Positions 8,611 to 17,882 of a DNA stretch of 64,000 nt are shown one piece after another. A program made the translations under genes and the position numbers. The stretch lies in NCBI RefSeq assembly GCF_963677565.1, contig NZ_OY781981.1:4208001-4272000 (forward strand). The letters are read 5' to 3'. A model generated the notes under the pieces. It saw only the letters and a program-made list of their open reading frames with translations, was not told where the DNA came from and did not search any database. Position 1 is the stretch's first letter; each line of letters starts with the position of its first letter. Origin of the DNA: an uncultured Draconibacterium sp. (GTDB taxonomy: Bacteria > Bacteroidota > Bacteroidia > Bacteroidales > Prolixibacteraceae).

Positions 8611-9855
8611 ATGAAAAAAATAGGTTTGGGTTTGTTGTGTGTATTGACACATGGCATTTTCTCGTGGGCATTCGCATCGAAGCCTGCAGACTACAGCGAT
8701 TCTTGTTATCCCTTTGTCTATCACTCACACCAGTTAGTAACTGAACAGCCAATTGCGGTTAATGACACGATCATACTCGCAATGGGGTGCGAAAATGCCG
8801 TGGTTTCGGGGAATTTACTTAGTAATGATAAGTATCATTCGGATTCAGCATGGGTTAGCCACATTGAATCACCCGTTTACGGAAACTTTATTTGCGATCC
8901 TTTTGGTAATTTTACTTATAGCAGTTCGTCGGATTTTCGAGGAACAATAACTTTAACGTATCGGCTAAGCAGCATTACTGATCCTCCGTCTTATTCGGAA
9001 GCCACACTCGTAATTATTATTGAAAACGATGCTGATTGCGATAAGGTGGTAAATAGTCTTGATATTGACGATGACAACGACGGTATTCTGGATATTCATG
9101 AAGGAGACGAAACCGTTGATACCGATGAAGATGGAATTCCTGACTATCTCGATATTGACTCAGATAACGATGGCATTACTGATTTTACCGAATGGCAAAC
9201 GGAAGGCTTTTGTAAATCACTTTTACTTGTTGATGAGAACGGCGACGGCTGGGATGCAGCATTTGATCCGGTTGAAGGCGGCGACTATTACGAACAGGTA
9301 GATACCGATATGGATGGCATTCCTGATTTTCAGGATTACGATTCTGACAACGACGGTATTTCAGACTACATTGAAGCTTTTGACATTGATAACGATCAGG
9401 TTCCGGAATTGGAATTTTCTAACCTTGATTATGATTCCGACGGACTCGACAACAGTTGCGATACAGTTAACTGCTTGCTATCAAGACTTAATCCAATGGG
9501 TAGTAACAGTCCCCTTCCCGATATCGATACAAACAATATTAGAGACTGGCGCGATCCATACAATATCGCCATTGAAACGGAGCCGCAGTTTGCGAAAATT
9601 GCAGAAGATGAACTATTTATATATCCAAATCCTGTAATTGATCAATGTACTATTGTTCTTCCCACAATGGAAAATATGGTTGCGACAGAGTATTCTGTAA
9701 AGATTTATGACATCAGGGGAAGCCTAATACAACTGGATTTATTCGAAGGCGACAAACACAACCTTTCGCTGGGACAGCTAAAAAAGGGAATCTATATTGT
9801 GCGTGTAAGGGCAGGCTCAACAGAACTTATCACACGTATTAGCAAAGCAGATTAA
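8611..9855 (+). CDS. exported acidic calcium-repeat protein with T9SS sorting domain
   Basis: A 414-residue protein with a signal peptide (about 1-22). Residues 45-140 look like a beta-sandwich (VNDTIILAMG...VSGNLLSND, as in cadherin-like or Big_9-type tandem domains). Residues about 145-290 contain several Asp-rich units of the form DxDxDGIPDxxD and DSDNDGIxD, like thrombospondin type 3 repeats that bind calcium. The last about 75 residues (YPNPVIDQCTIV...GIYIVRV) are a type A T9SS C-terminal sorting domain, which directs export through the outer membrane and attachment to the surface. It is a likely surface or adhesive structural protein; no enzymatic domain is seen. Confidence 0.82.
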   Translation: MKKIGLGLLCVLTHGIFSWAFASKPADYSDSCYPFVYHSHQLVTEQPIAVNDTIILAMGCENAVVSGNLLSNDKYHSDSAWVSHIESPVYGNFICDPFGNFTYSSSSDFRGTITLTYRLSSITDPPSYSEATLVIIIENDADCDKVVNSLDIDDDNDGILDIHEGDETVDTDEDGIPDYLDIDSDNDGITDFTEWQTEGFCKSLLLVDENGDGWDAAFDPVEGGDYYEQVDTDMDGIPDFQDYDSDNDGISDYIEAFDIDNDQVPELEFSNLDYDSDGLDNSCDTVNCLLSRLNPMGSNSPLPDIDTNNIRDWRDPYNIAIETEPQFAKIAEDELFIYPNPVIDQCTIVLPTMENMVATEYSVKIYDIRGSLIQLDLFEGDKHNLSLGQLKKGIYIVRVRAGSTELITRISKAD

Positions 9856-9946
9856 AAAGGAATAAACAATCCTGCAAAGAATTGATTTTTATTGATTTAT
9901 TTGGTTTGTATTTCAAACTTGTTTAATTTTACAAACAAAACAAATC

Positions 9947-10570
9947 ATGGAAGAATCAATTACCAACCACGACAAGTTAAGTAATAAACAATTACTTGAC
10001 ACGCTTAAAACGGCCGTTGCCACTTCGAAACGTTCATTATACGAAGATGGAATTTTACTCATTTTATGGGGGGCGACATTAGCCGTTGGATTCTTCCTGC
10101 ATTATTACAGATCGACCCACCTTGTTGTTTGGAGAACCCGGAATGTTTTAGATGTTCTAAATATTCTGGCAGCCGTATTATTAATCGGGTTTACGATTTA
10201 TTATATATTCCTGCGTAAACCTAAACAACGCACATATACTGCCATTTCCACGCGTTTTGTTTGGGTGGGAATTATTATCGCCCATAATCTGAATGTTATC
10301 GTTACGAAAAGTCTACTGGATGAAGTTGATTTTGCGCTGATCCATCCCCTTCAAATGGTTTTAATTGGTTTTGCACTTTTTGTTACTGGTGGAATTTATC
10401 GATACAATTTGTTGTCTGTTAGTGGTGTTGTTATGTGGCTGGCAGCAGTACTTTGTGCACGCATAGAACTGGCAGATCAATACCTGATTAGAGCAATTGC
10501 CAACTTTATCTGTTTCGTAATTCCGGGAGTTTTAATGTATATGCAAAGTAAAAAAACAGCCCATGTTTAA
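9947..10570 (+). CDS. multi-pass membrane protein of unknown function, paired with a winged-helix regulator
   Basis: A 207-residue protein with a polar N-terminus and about six hydrophobic segments (from about residue 35 to 200). No family could be named with confidence. The start codon of the downstream regulator lies inside its last codons (8-base overlap), so the two are translationally coupled. This pairing of a small membrane protein and a winged-helix protein is common in Bacteroidota and suggests that the regulator controls, or is controlled by, a membrane process; the signal is unknown. Confidence 0.7.
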   Translation: MEESITNHDKLSNKQLLDTLKTAVATSKRSLYEDGILLILWGATLAVGFFLHYYRSTHLVVWRTRNVLDVLNILAAVLLIGFTIYYIFLRKPKQRTYTAISTRFVWVGIIIAHNLNVIVTKSLLDEVDFALIHPLQMVLIGFALFVTGGIYRYNLLSVSGVVMWLAAVLCARIELADQYLIRAIANFICFVIPGVLMYMQSKKTAHV

Positions 10571-10859
10571 AAACCTCGATCCACTTCTTCATTCGCAGGT
10601 ACGGCTGGCAATAATGACACTTCTTTTAAATGTAAAGTCGGCCGAGTTTTTGTATTTGCTCGAAAATATCGAAACAACAAAAGGCAACCTGAGTTTTCAG
10701 ATAACAAAACTTAAAGAGGGTGGATATATCCAGGTGAGAAAATCATTCCGAAATAATTATCCGCTTACCACATTAAAAATCACAGCAAAAGGAATTGATG
10801 CCTATGAAAACTACATTGAGGCTATTTCTGAATATTTCAAAAAATCGGGAAAACTTTAA
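10563..10859 (+). CDS. winged-helix transcriptional regulator (HTH_34/MarR-like)
   Basis: A 98-residue protein made almost entirely of one winged-helix domain. Its start (FKNLDPLLHSQVRLAIMTLLL) and the recognition-helix region (TTKGNLSFQITKLKEGGYIQVRKSF) match the short PF13601-type regulators. These bind DNA as dimers; no ligand or metal motif is visible. The gene overlaps the membrane-protein gene by 8 bases and is the last of the pair. Target genes are not known; autoregulation is the usual guess. Confidence 0.82.
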   Translation: MFKNLDPLLHSQVRLAIMTLLLNVKSAEFLYLLENIETTKGNLSFQITKLKEGGYIQVRKSFRNNYPLTTLKITAKGIDAYENYIEAISEYFKKSGKL

Positions 10860-10912
10860 TTCTCCCCCGCCGTACTATCAATGTATTTAGAATATAAACT
10901 CTAATGATTTGA

Positions 10913-10942
10913 TTGAAAATAGTATTCAATTCATTAGATTTG
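10913..10942 (+). promoter_or_regulatory. Bacteroidota-type promoter for the sialate O-acetylesterase
   Basis: TTG (10913-10915), a 19-base spacer and TAGATTTG (10935-10942). Transcription would start near 10949, downstream of an in-frame ATG at 10909, which argues for the ATG at 10960 or 10963 as the true start. Confidence 0.65.
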
Positions 10943-10959
10943 AGAAAATAACATTATTC

Positions 10960-12915
10960 ATGATGAAGACAAAGATCGGACTGCTATGTGTTTTACTTTT
11001 TGCTATTGTTTTTATAGCAAAAGCAGATGTGAAACTCCCAAAAATATTCAGTTCAAATATGGTTTTGCAACAAGGTATGGAAATTCCTGTTTGGGGCTGG
11101 GCGGATCCAGGTGAAGAGATTTCTGTGCGATTGAATGGAAATACAGTTGAAACAACTACGGGCCAGAATGGTAATTGGATGGCAAAATTACCGGCTCAAA
11201 AATATGGTGGGCCATTTACATTAACAGTAATAGGCAAAAACTCCATTTCGTTAACCAATGTAATGATTGGTGAAGTTTGGGTGTGTTCAGGGCAATCGAA
11301 TATGGAGTGGCCGCTGGCACAGGTGAAAAATGCAGATGAGGAAGTTGAATTAGCCAAACACCCCAATATTCGTTTATTTACCGTGCCTCGCAAAGTGGCA
11401 CAATTTCCTGAAGAAGATTTGGAAAGTGGTGAATGGCTGGAATGCTCACCACAAACAGCTCACAACTTTTCGGCAGTTGGGTACTTTTTTGGTAAAGCTT
11501 TAAAGGAAGAGCTGGATGTTCCTATTGGGCTGATTCATTCGTCGTGGGGAGGCACTGTTGCCGAAACCTGGACCAGTGCACAAACGATTCAAAACGATCC
11601 TGACTTTAGGGAGCCGATGATAGAATTGCAACAAATGAATGTTGAAGAGTACAGAAAGAATAAAGAGGCGGAGATCAGAAAAATTCTGGGTGGCGAAATT
11701 CCTACCGAAGATAAAGGTATGCAAGACGGCACACCTGTGTGGTCTGATCCGGAGTTAAACGATACCGACTGGAGCCAAATTATAGCTCCCGGATTATGGG
11801 AAGAACAAGGATATATTGATATTGACGGAATTGGTTGGTACCGAAAAGAGCTTGACCTTACAGAAGACCAGACACAAACCAACCTTAACTTACATTTAGG
11901 AAAAATAGATGATTCGGACATTACCTTTTTAAATGGAATTGAAATTGGGAAAACAGAAAACCAGTACGATAAAGAAAGAATTTACACCATCGACAAAAAA
12001 TATTTAAATCCGGGAAAGAACATGATCGTTGTTCGTGTTAACGATACCGGCGGTGGAGGTGGAATTTGGGGCGATCCCGAAGACCAGTATGTTGCAATCG
12101 GGCAGGAAAAAATAGATATCTCCGGCGACTGGAAATTCAAAATCTCGAAAGCAGTAATGCAAAACATTGATTTGGGACCAAATTCATATCCTACCCTTCT
12201 TTTTAACGGGATGATAAATCCAATTGTTCCTTTCGGAATAAAAGGCATAATCTGGTACCAGGGAGAGTCAAATGCAGATCGGGCAAAACAATATCAGCGC
12301 ATATTTCCGAATTTGATTAACGATTGGCGCACACAATGGAACCAGGGCGATTTCCCGTTTTTATATGTGCAACTGGCCAATTATATGAAACCGACACAAA
12401 AACCTGCCGACAGCGAATGGGCTGAACTGCGCGAAGCACAAACAATGACTTTGGAGCTGCTTAACACAGGAATGGCATCGGCAATTGATATTGGCGAAGC
12501 TGATGATATTCATCCCCGAAACAAACAAGACGTTGGAAAACGCGCTGCGTTAAATGCACTTAAAGTAGCTTATAACAAAAATATTGTATACACCGGTCCA
12601 ACTTTCGAATCAGTAGAATTTAAAGAAGGTAAAGCCTATATCACTTTTACAGAAACAGGCTCAGGACTGGCAGTAAAAGACAAATACGGCTACGTTAAAT
12701 CATTTGCCATTGCTGGTCACGACCGTCAGTTTCATTGGGCAAAAGCGGAAATCATCAATAAAAACACAGTTGTTGTTTATTCGTATGCCGTTACTGATCC
12801 GGTGGCAGTGCGTTTTGGATGGTCCGACAATCCTGATGATTTAAACTTGTACAACCTGGAATTACTGCCAGCCAATCCTTTCAGAACGGATAACTGGCCG
12901 GGAATAACGAAGTAA
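10960..12915 (+). CDS. sialate O-acetylesterase (SGNH hydrolase family)
   Basis: About 651 residues; start chosen at the ATG at 10960 (10963 is equally possible) because a signal peptide follows at once and the promoter lies inside the longer frame. The enzyme removes O-acetyl groups from sialic acids or from other acetylated sugars. The SGNH nucleophile is S113 in GQSNMEW, and the distal D-x-x-H is DDIHP with H518. Between the two parts of the catalytic domain, about residues 245-385, an inserted beta-sandwich with GIGWYRKELDL and FLNGIEIG resembles a GH2-type sugar-binding domain, a common layout for this family in Bacteroidota. Export to the periplasm is predicted. It is flanked by a regulator upstream and a TonB receptor downstream, with no sialidase beside it, so the natural substrate may be another acetylated glycan. 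Confidence 0.88.
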   Translation: MMKTKIGLLCVLLFAIVFIAKADVKLPKIFSSNMVLQQGMEIPVWGWADPGEEISVRLNGNTVETTTGQNGNWMAKLPAQKYGGPFTLTVIGKNSISLTNVMIGEVWVCSGQSNMEWPLAQVKNADEEVELAKHPNIRLFTVPRKVAQFPEEDLESGEWLECSPQTAHNFSAVGYFFGKALKEELDVPIGLIHSSWGGTVAETWTSAQTIQNDPDFREPMIELQQMNVEEYRKNKEAEIRKILGGEIPTEDKGMQDGTPVWSDPELNDTDWSQIIAPGLWEEQGYIDIDGIGWYRKELDLTEDQTQTNLNLHLGKIDDSDITFLNGIEIGKTENQYDKERIYTIDKKYLNPGKNMIVVRVNDTGGGGGIWGDPEDQYVAIGQEKIDISGDWKFKISKAVMQNIDLGPNSYPTLLFNGMINPIVPFGIKGIIWYQGESNADRAKQYQRIFPNLINDWRTQWNQGDFPFLYVQLANYMKPTQKPADSEWAELREAQTMTLELLNTGMASAIDIGEADDIHPRNKQDVGKRAALNALKVAYNKNIVYTGPTFESVEFKEGKAYITFTETGSGLAVKDKYGYVKSFAIAGHDRQFHWAKAEIINKNTVVVYSYAVTDPVAVRFGWSDNPDDLNLYNLELLPANPFRTDNWPGITK

Positions 12916-12964
12916 ATTAAAGATAAAATTATTACCATCACACAATTTATTAATCAATATAATG

Positions 12965-12994
12965 TTGATTATAAAACACGTTTGCATAGTTTTG
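12965..12994 (+). promoter_or_regulatory. Bacteroidota-type promoter for the TonB-dependent receptor
   Basis: TTG (12965-12967), 19-base spacer, TAGTTTTG (12987-12994). The predicted start near 13001 gives a leader of about 90 bases before the ATG at 13093. Confidence 0.62.
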
Positions 12995-13092
12995 TGCCAA
13001 GGATGAAACGAGCACGGTAAATTTCAAAACACATATGAATGATTATCTTGCGAGTTACATGAGTCTCCATAAAAACAAGCGATAACAGACGA

Positions 13093-15501
13093 ATGAAAAA
13101 CTTTACCATTCTATTCTTATTACTGCTTACCCAAACCATTGCTTTTGGGCAAAGTAACAACGCAACTTTAAAAGGTATTATTAAAGATCAGAACGGTTTT
13201 CCGGTCGATATGGTAAATGTGGTTTTGAAGGAATATCCAACACTTGGAACTACTACTAATGCCAATGGCGAATTCCTTTTACGCATTCCGGCACGAAAAC
13301 AACTTACGGTAATATTTTCATCATTAGGTTATCAAACATTTCAGGATTCGGTTTATGCAAACCGCGAAGAGACCATTATTAAAGAAATTGAAATGCCGGA
13401 AATGAATCTTGAACTGGCAGAGATAATTGTCAGGGAACAGCGACGCAACGGAGCAAGTATTGTTAGTCTCGATCCGAAGATCATCAATTCCATTTCAAGC
13501 GCCTCAGGTGGCATTGAAGCCGGACTAAAAACCTTGCCCGGTGTTTCATCAAATAACGAGTTAAGCTCGCAATATACTGTGCGTGGTGGTAATTTCGATG
13601 AAAACCTGGTTTATGTAAACGATGTTGAAGTTTACCGTCCTTTTCTTATCCGTTCAGGACAACAGGAAGGATTGAGTTTTGTAAACAGCGATATGGTTTC
13701 TACCATCGATTTTTCGGCAGGTGGTTTTAATGCTAAATATGGCGATAAAATGTCGTCGGTGTTGGATATAAAATACCGCAAACCAAGTGATTTCAGGGGC
13801 TCGGCTTCAATAAGTATGCTAGGCGCCACTGCACATTTCGAAGATGTGTCGCTTAACGGAAAATTATCGCATATTTCAGGACTTCGTTATAAAACAAACA
13901 GATATATTCTGGGAAGCCTGGACGAACAAGGAGAATATGATCCGCGTTTCCTCGATTTTCAAACATATATAACTTACCAGTTTAACGAAAAATTTGATCT
14001 CTCTTTTCTTGGAAACGTAGCCCAAAACGAATATAATTTTATTCCGCAAACCCGGGAAACCACATTTGGGACCTGGCAAAATCCACTCAACACAAAAATT
14101 TATTTCGACGGGCAGGAACAGGATGATTTTAAAACCTATCTGGGAGCTGTAACAGCCAATTATCACCCAAATCCAAATCTAAACCTAAAGTTTATTGCGT
14201 CGGCTTATCATGCCAAAGAAAATGAGACATACGACATTCAGGGACAATATTACCTTAACCAACTGGAGCGCAATATGGGCTCGGAAGAATTTGGTGACAG
14301 TTCGTTGAACTTGGGTGTTGGCACCTTTATCAATCATGCCAGAAACCGGTTAGATGCAACGGTTTACAGTTTTTCGCACAAAGGAGCATTAAACTCCGAA
14401 AAACACCTGATAAACTGGGGAATTAAATTCCAGCATGAAAAAATAAACGACGAAATTAACGAGTGGATCTATCGTGATTCTGCCGGTTATTCCATCCCCT
14501 ACTCAGATACTGACGTAAATTTATTTTACTCAATAAATGCTAAAAATAAAATTAGCTCGAATCGTATAACCGGCTACATTCAGGACAGTTGGAGTGTACC
14601 GATTGAGAGCGGAGACTTGTATTTAACTGGTGGAGTTCGTTTCAACTACTGGGATTTCAACGATGAACTGCTGATAAGTCCGCGTGCCACGTTAAGTTAC
14701 TTCCCTGAGTGGGAGAAAAAAATGTCTTTCCGCTTTTCAGCCGGAATGTACCATCAATCGCCATTTTTTAAAGAGCTGAAACAAAGCGACGGTTACATTA
14801 ATTACGATTCAAAGGCACAACGTTCGTTCCAGGTTGTTGGAGGCACCGATTTGTTATTTACCGCGTGGGACCGTCCGTTCAGGTTTACATCCGAGGCTTA
14901 TTACAAACACATGAGCCACTTAGTGCCTTACCAGGTCGACAATGTGCGTATTCGTTACCTGGCAGAGCAGGAAGCAACTGGTTATGCAACCGGAATCGAC
15001 CTGAAAATTAACGGCGAATTTGTTAGTGGCTTACAATCGTGGGCAAGTTTATCTTTCTTACAAACCGAGGAGGATATTAAAGGCGACGGACACGGAATGA
15101 TCCCCCGTCCTACCGATCAGTGGATGAATTTTAGTATGTTTTTTCAGGACTATTTGCCTGGAAATCCAACCTATAAAATGCAATTATCCGGTTTTTACGG
15201 GGCACGCCTGCCAACCGGACCGCCCAATGGAGAGCGTTACCAGGATGTATTTCGTATGCCTCCTTACCGACGCATCGACCTTGGATTTTCAAAGGTATTT
15301 ATCAGTTCGGCAAACCGCTCAAACAGTCCATTTTTAAGACATATAACCGACATGTGGCTAAGCCTTGAGGTATTTAACATTCTGAATATCAATAACACCA
15401 TTTCGTATTTTTGGGTATCGAGTATATACGGCGATCAATATGCTGTTCCCAATTATCTGACATCGCGGAAATTCAACTTAAAACTTACGGTAAAATTCTA
15501 A
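13093..15501 (+). CDS. TonB-dependent outer-membrane receptor with CarboxypepD_reg-like domain
   Basis: An 802-residue outer-membrane protein. It has a signal peptide (1-19), a carboxypeptidase-regulatory-like beta-sandwich (about 24-105; NNATLKGIIKDQNGFPVDMVNVVL), a plug domain (about 120-230; LPGVSSNNELSSQYTVRGGNFDENLVYVNDVEVYRP is cut here by rule to its sense: plug signature at 148-185), and a 22-strand-type barrel ending in KFNLKLTVKF with terminal aromatic F. It takes up a substrate across the outer membrane using TonB energy. It is shorter than SusC proteins (about 1000) and has no SusD partner, so uptake of a metal chelate, cofactor or small molecule is as likely as of a glycan. It has its own promoter. 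Confidence 0.9.
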   Translation: MKNFTILFLLLLTQTIAFGQSNNATLKGIIKDQNGFPVDMVNVVLKEYPTLGTTTNANGEFLLRIPARKQLTVIFSSLGYQTFQDSVYANREETIIKEIEMPEMNLELAEIIVREQRRNGASIVSLDPKIINSISSASGGIEAGLKTLPGVSSNNELSSQYTVRGGNFDENLVYVNDVEVYRPFLIRSGQQEGLSFVNSDMVSTIDFSAGGFNAKYGDKMSSVLDIKYRKPSDFRGSASISMLGATAHFEDVSLNGKLSHISGLRYKTNRYILGSLDEQGEYDPRFLDFQTYITYQFNEKFDLSFLGNVAQNEYNFIPQTRETTFGTWQNPLNTKIYFDGQEQDDFKTYLGAVTANYHPNPNLNLKFIASAYHAKENETYDIQGQYYLNQLERNMGSEEFGDSSLNLGVGTFINHARNRLDATVYSFSHKGALNSEKHLINWGIKFQHEKINDEINEWIYRDSAGYSIPYSDTDVNLFYSINAKNKISSNRITGYIQDSWSVPIESGDLYLTGGVRFNYWDFNDELLISPRATLSYFPEWEKKMSFRFSAGMYHQSPFFKELKQSDGYINYDSKAQRSFQVVGGTDLLFTAWDRPFRFTSEAYYKHMSHLVPYQVDNVRIRYLAEQEATGYATGIDLKINGEFVSGLQSWASLSFLQTEEDIKGDGHGMIPRPTDQWMNFSMFFQDYLPGNPTYKMQLSGFYGARLPTGPPNGERYQDVFRMPPYRRIDLGFSKVFISSANRSNSPFLRHITDMWLSLEVFNILNINNTISYFWVSSIYGDQYAVPNYLTSRKFNLKLTVKF

Positions 15502-15577
15502 TAATCAACACACAACCAATACAATACATAATTTAATGTTTAAGCAACTTTAAAACTTCGCTGAACATTACCTCTTA

Positions 15578-15609
15578 TTTGAACTATTGTATCGATTCGT
15601 TTAACTTTG
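15578..15609 (+). promoter_or_regulatory. Bacteroidota-type promoter for the PhzF-like gene
   Basis: TTTG (15578-15581), 20-base spacer, TAACTTTG (15602-15609): a full match to the consensus, with the start codon 24 bases further on at 15634. Confidence 0.75.
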
Positions 15610-15633
15610 CAAGCAACTTAATGCATAAATTAT

Positions 15634-16416
15634 ATGAACCTAACTGTATACCAGGTTGATGCCTTTGCTGAAAAAGTTTTTGAAGGAAATCCTGCAGCCG
15701 TTGTACCCCTTACTGAATGGCTTCCGGATGCTACCATGCAAAAAATGGCAATGGAACACAACCTTTCGGAGACAGCTTTTTTTGTAAAAGAAGACGACTG
15801 TTACCACATCAGATGGTTTACTCCCGAAGCTGAAGTCGATTTATGTGGTCATGCGACCTTAGCTACTGCTCACGTAATGTTTCGGCACCTTGCATATTCT
15901 TCAGAATCAATCTGCTTCAAATCAAGAAGTGGCAACCTCAGCGTAAAAAAAGAAGGCGATTTGTTGGTTTTAAATTTTCCGGCATCCGAAGTGGAGGCTA
16001 AATATATTCCAACAGGTTTAAAAACTGCTTTTGGTATACACCCACAAGAATGTTTTAAAGGACGCGAAGACCTGATGCTGGTTTTTAAATCGGAAAACGA
16101 TATTATTAACCTGCAGCCCAATTTTTCTTTGATGCTGGAATCAACATCCCGGGGCATTATTTGTACGGCAAAATCTGAAAAATATGATTTCGTTTCGCGC
16201 TTTTTTGCGCCATCAGTTGGAATAGACGAAGATCCTGTTACCGGCTCGGCACATACAATGCTTATTCCGTATTGGGCAAAACAACTTGATAAAACTACTC
16301 TTGTTGCCAAACAAGTTTCGAAAAGAGGAGGAGTTCTGGAATGCAAACATTTGGATGAACGGGTTGAAATTGGAGGAAAAGCACAAACTTACATGATTGG
16401 AAACATTGACATTTAA
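15634..16416 (+). CDS. PhzF-family isomerase/epimerase-like protein
   Basis: A 260-residue protein with the two similar halves of the PhzF fold. The opening (VDAFAEKVFEGNPAAVVPL) and the segment with E46 (NLSETAFF) carry the acidic residue that acts as general acid/base in PhzF; DLCGHATLATAHV and DPVTGSAH are further family signatures. In Pseudomonas PhzF isomerises a dihydroanthranilate in phenazine formation, but most homologues, such as this one outside any phenazine cluster, have unknown substrates. It stands alone with a strong promoter match. A name tied to phenazine would be unjustified. Confidence 0.9.
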   Translation: MNLTVYQVDAFAEKVFEGNPAAVVPLTEWLPDATMQKMAMEHNLSETAFFVKEDDCYHIRWFTPEAEVDLCGHATLATAHVMFRHLAYSSESICFKSRSGNLSVKKEGDLLVLNFPASEVEAKYIPTGLKTAFGIHPQECFKGREDLMLVFKSENDIINLQPNFSLMLESTSRGIICTAKSEKYDFVSRFFAPSVGIDEDPVTGSAHTMLIPYWAKQLDKTTLVAKQVSKRGGVLECKHLDERVEIGGKAQTYMIGNIDI

Positions 16417-16568
16417 ACCGGTAAACTTTTATAGAGTAACACTATTTACCATGTTTGAAAAGGTCTAAAAAAATCACAGCGATTTTATAGGTATATAACA
16501 ATGAAAGTCGTATATTTTCATAGTAAAACATTGAAAAAAGCACACATTTTAATCAAAGGTATTTTAAC

Positions 16569-17270
16569 ATGAATGATCCTTTTGGCACTGCAATAAAAGA
16601 ATATTTTGATCGGGGAAAAGCTCCTCAGATACAAATAAATACAAACTACACAGAAGACGAAACTATTACCCCGTCCTATTTTTTCAGAAGTGAAAAAGAA
16701 CTTCCGTTACTTGAAAAAGCAGCATTAAAAAACTGTAAAGGAAAAATATTGGATATAGGAGCTGCTGCAGGTTGCCACTCGCTCATTCTTCAAAAAAAAG
16801 GATATAATGTTACAGCTCTCGAGAAATCGGAACTTGCCGTGGAAGTAATGAAAAAACAGGGTATTGTGAAAGTTATTAATGCCGATATTTTTGAATACTC
16901 AGAAAAACAATTCAACACGATATTGTTATTGATGAACGGCGCCGGTATTGGAGGAACAGTTGCCGGACTGAAAAAATTACTTACCCACTTGAAAAGTCTG
17001 TTGCTTGAAGGTGGACAAATTTTACTCGACTCTTCAGACATAAAATACTTATTTGAGGAAGAAGATGGCTCGCAATGGGTTGATCTTGCTAATGCAAACT
17101 ACTATGGAGAAATGCAGTATGAGGTTCGTTTCAGGAAATCGACTGATAAATTCGACTGGTTATATATTGATTCGGATAGTCTGCAAAATTTGGCAAATGA
17201 AATAGGTTATAGTTACACTCTTCTTCAACAAGGAAATCATTACGACTATCTGGCCAGGCTTACGCTGTAA
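16569..17270 (+). CDS. class I SAM-dependent methyltransferase
   Basis: A 233-residue protein. Motif I (ILDIGAAAGCHS, about 60-71) binds S-adenosylmethionine; an acidic residue after the second strand (TALEKSELAVEVM, about E84) would hold the ribose. The post-motif region (NADIFEYSEKQFNTILLLMNGAG) and the C-terminal strands are typical for a seven-strand methyltransferase. The substrate is unknown; small molecule and protein targets are both possible. It seems to be a single gene; 152 bases upstream show no clear promoter match. Confidence 0.85.
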   Translation: MNDPFGTAIKEYFDRGKAPQIQINTNYTEDETITPSYFFRSEKELPLLEKAALKNCKGKILDIGAAAGCHSLILQKKGYNVTALEKSELAVEVMKKQGIVKVINADIFEYSEKQFNTILLLMNGAGIGGTVAGLKKLLTHLKSLLLEGGQILLDSSDIKYLFEEEDGSQWVDLANANYYGEMQYEVRFRKSTDKFDWLYIDSDSLQNLANEIGYSYTLLQQGNHYDYLARLTL

Positions 17271-17489
17271 ATTAAAATTTTGGTCTGTTTAAACCGGGTA
17301 ATTACAGATTTAATTCAACCTAAATCTACCTATTTAAGTCAAACTAAAAAATATGGCTGCCATCCGAATACTTTCTTTCGACGAAGGAATCGGGTTGTTT
17401 GCAGAATAAATACGGTGGTTCACAGATATAATTTCGCTTTTTACTGTCGTTTACATAATTTGGTAGTGAAATTAGAAACAGAAAACACC

Positions 17490-17705
17490 ATGAAAGCTCT
17501 TATCCTCATTTCTTCCATTTTTTACATTCTTGGATTAAAGATCAGCAACAAAATCGATCTTGTTAAGAAAAGTAATCCGGTGGAAAAAATTATTACTCAC
17601 CAAGTAAAGACAACCGAAACAGAGGAAAGTGCCACCTTTGAGGCAAATGTTGAAGAAGACAAATCTGACGAAGAGAAAACGGTTGTTAATGAAAGTATGG
17701 AATGA
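17490..17705 (+). CDS. small membrane-anchored acidic protein, unknown
   Basis: A 71-residue hypothetical protein. The ATG at 17490 was chosen over an in-frame start at 17280 because the upstream 70 codons read like noncoding sequence, whereas a hydrophobic segment (about residues 2-17) follows directly after 17490. The rest is polar and glutamate-rich (TTETEESATFEANVEEDKSDEEK). A T-rich terminator hairpin follows it, supporting a real transcribed unit. No function can be assigned. Confidence 0.45.
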   Translation: MKALILISSIFYILGLKISNKIDLVKKSNPVEKIITHQVKTTETEESATFEANVEEDKSDEEKTVVNESME

Positions 17706-17747
17706 CATCCTCATCATAGAAATAACAGATAAATAATTAAGCAGCAG

Positions 17748-17783
17748 ACAGGAAGTCACACAATGATTTCCTGTTTTGTTTTT
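17748..17783 (+). terminator. Rho-independent terminator
   Basis: ACAGGAA (17748-17754) pairs with TTCCTGT (17768-17774), followed by TTTGTTTTT. Confidence 0.65.
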
Positions 17784-17882
17784 ATAACTATCCTGTAAAT
17801 CATTACTGCCTAAATCACTTGGCTTCAACAAATTCAGTAAATTAGTGTTCTACAAATAGTCCTTCACTTTAAAATTAAGCTT

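Noticed and set aside
13093..15501. SusC-type glycan uptake system
   Set aside because: The receptor is about 200 residues shorter than SusC and has no SusD gene next to it.
15634..16416. Phenazine biosynthesis role for the PhzF-like gene
   Set aside because: No other phenazine gene is in the window, and most PhzF relatives have other, unknown roles.
17280..17489. Long start for the small acidic protein
   Set aside because: The 70 extra codons look noncoding and precede a natural signal/anchor start at 17490.
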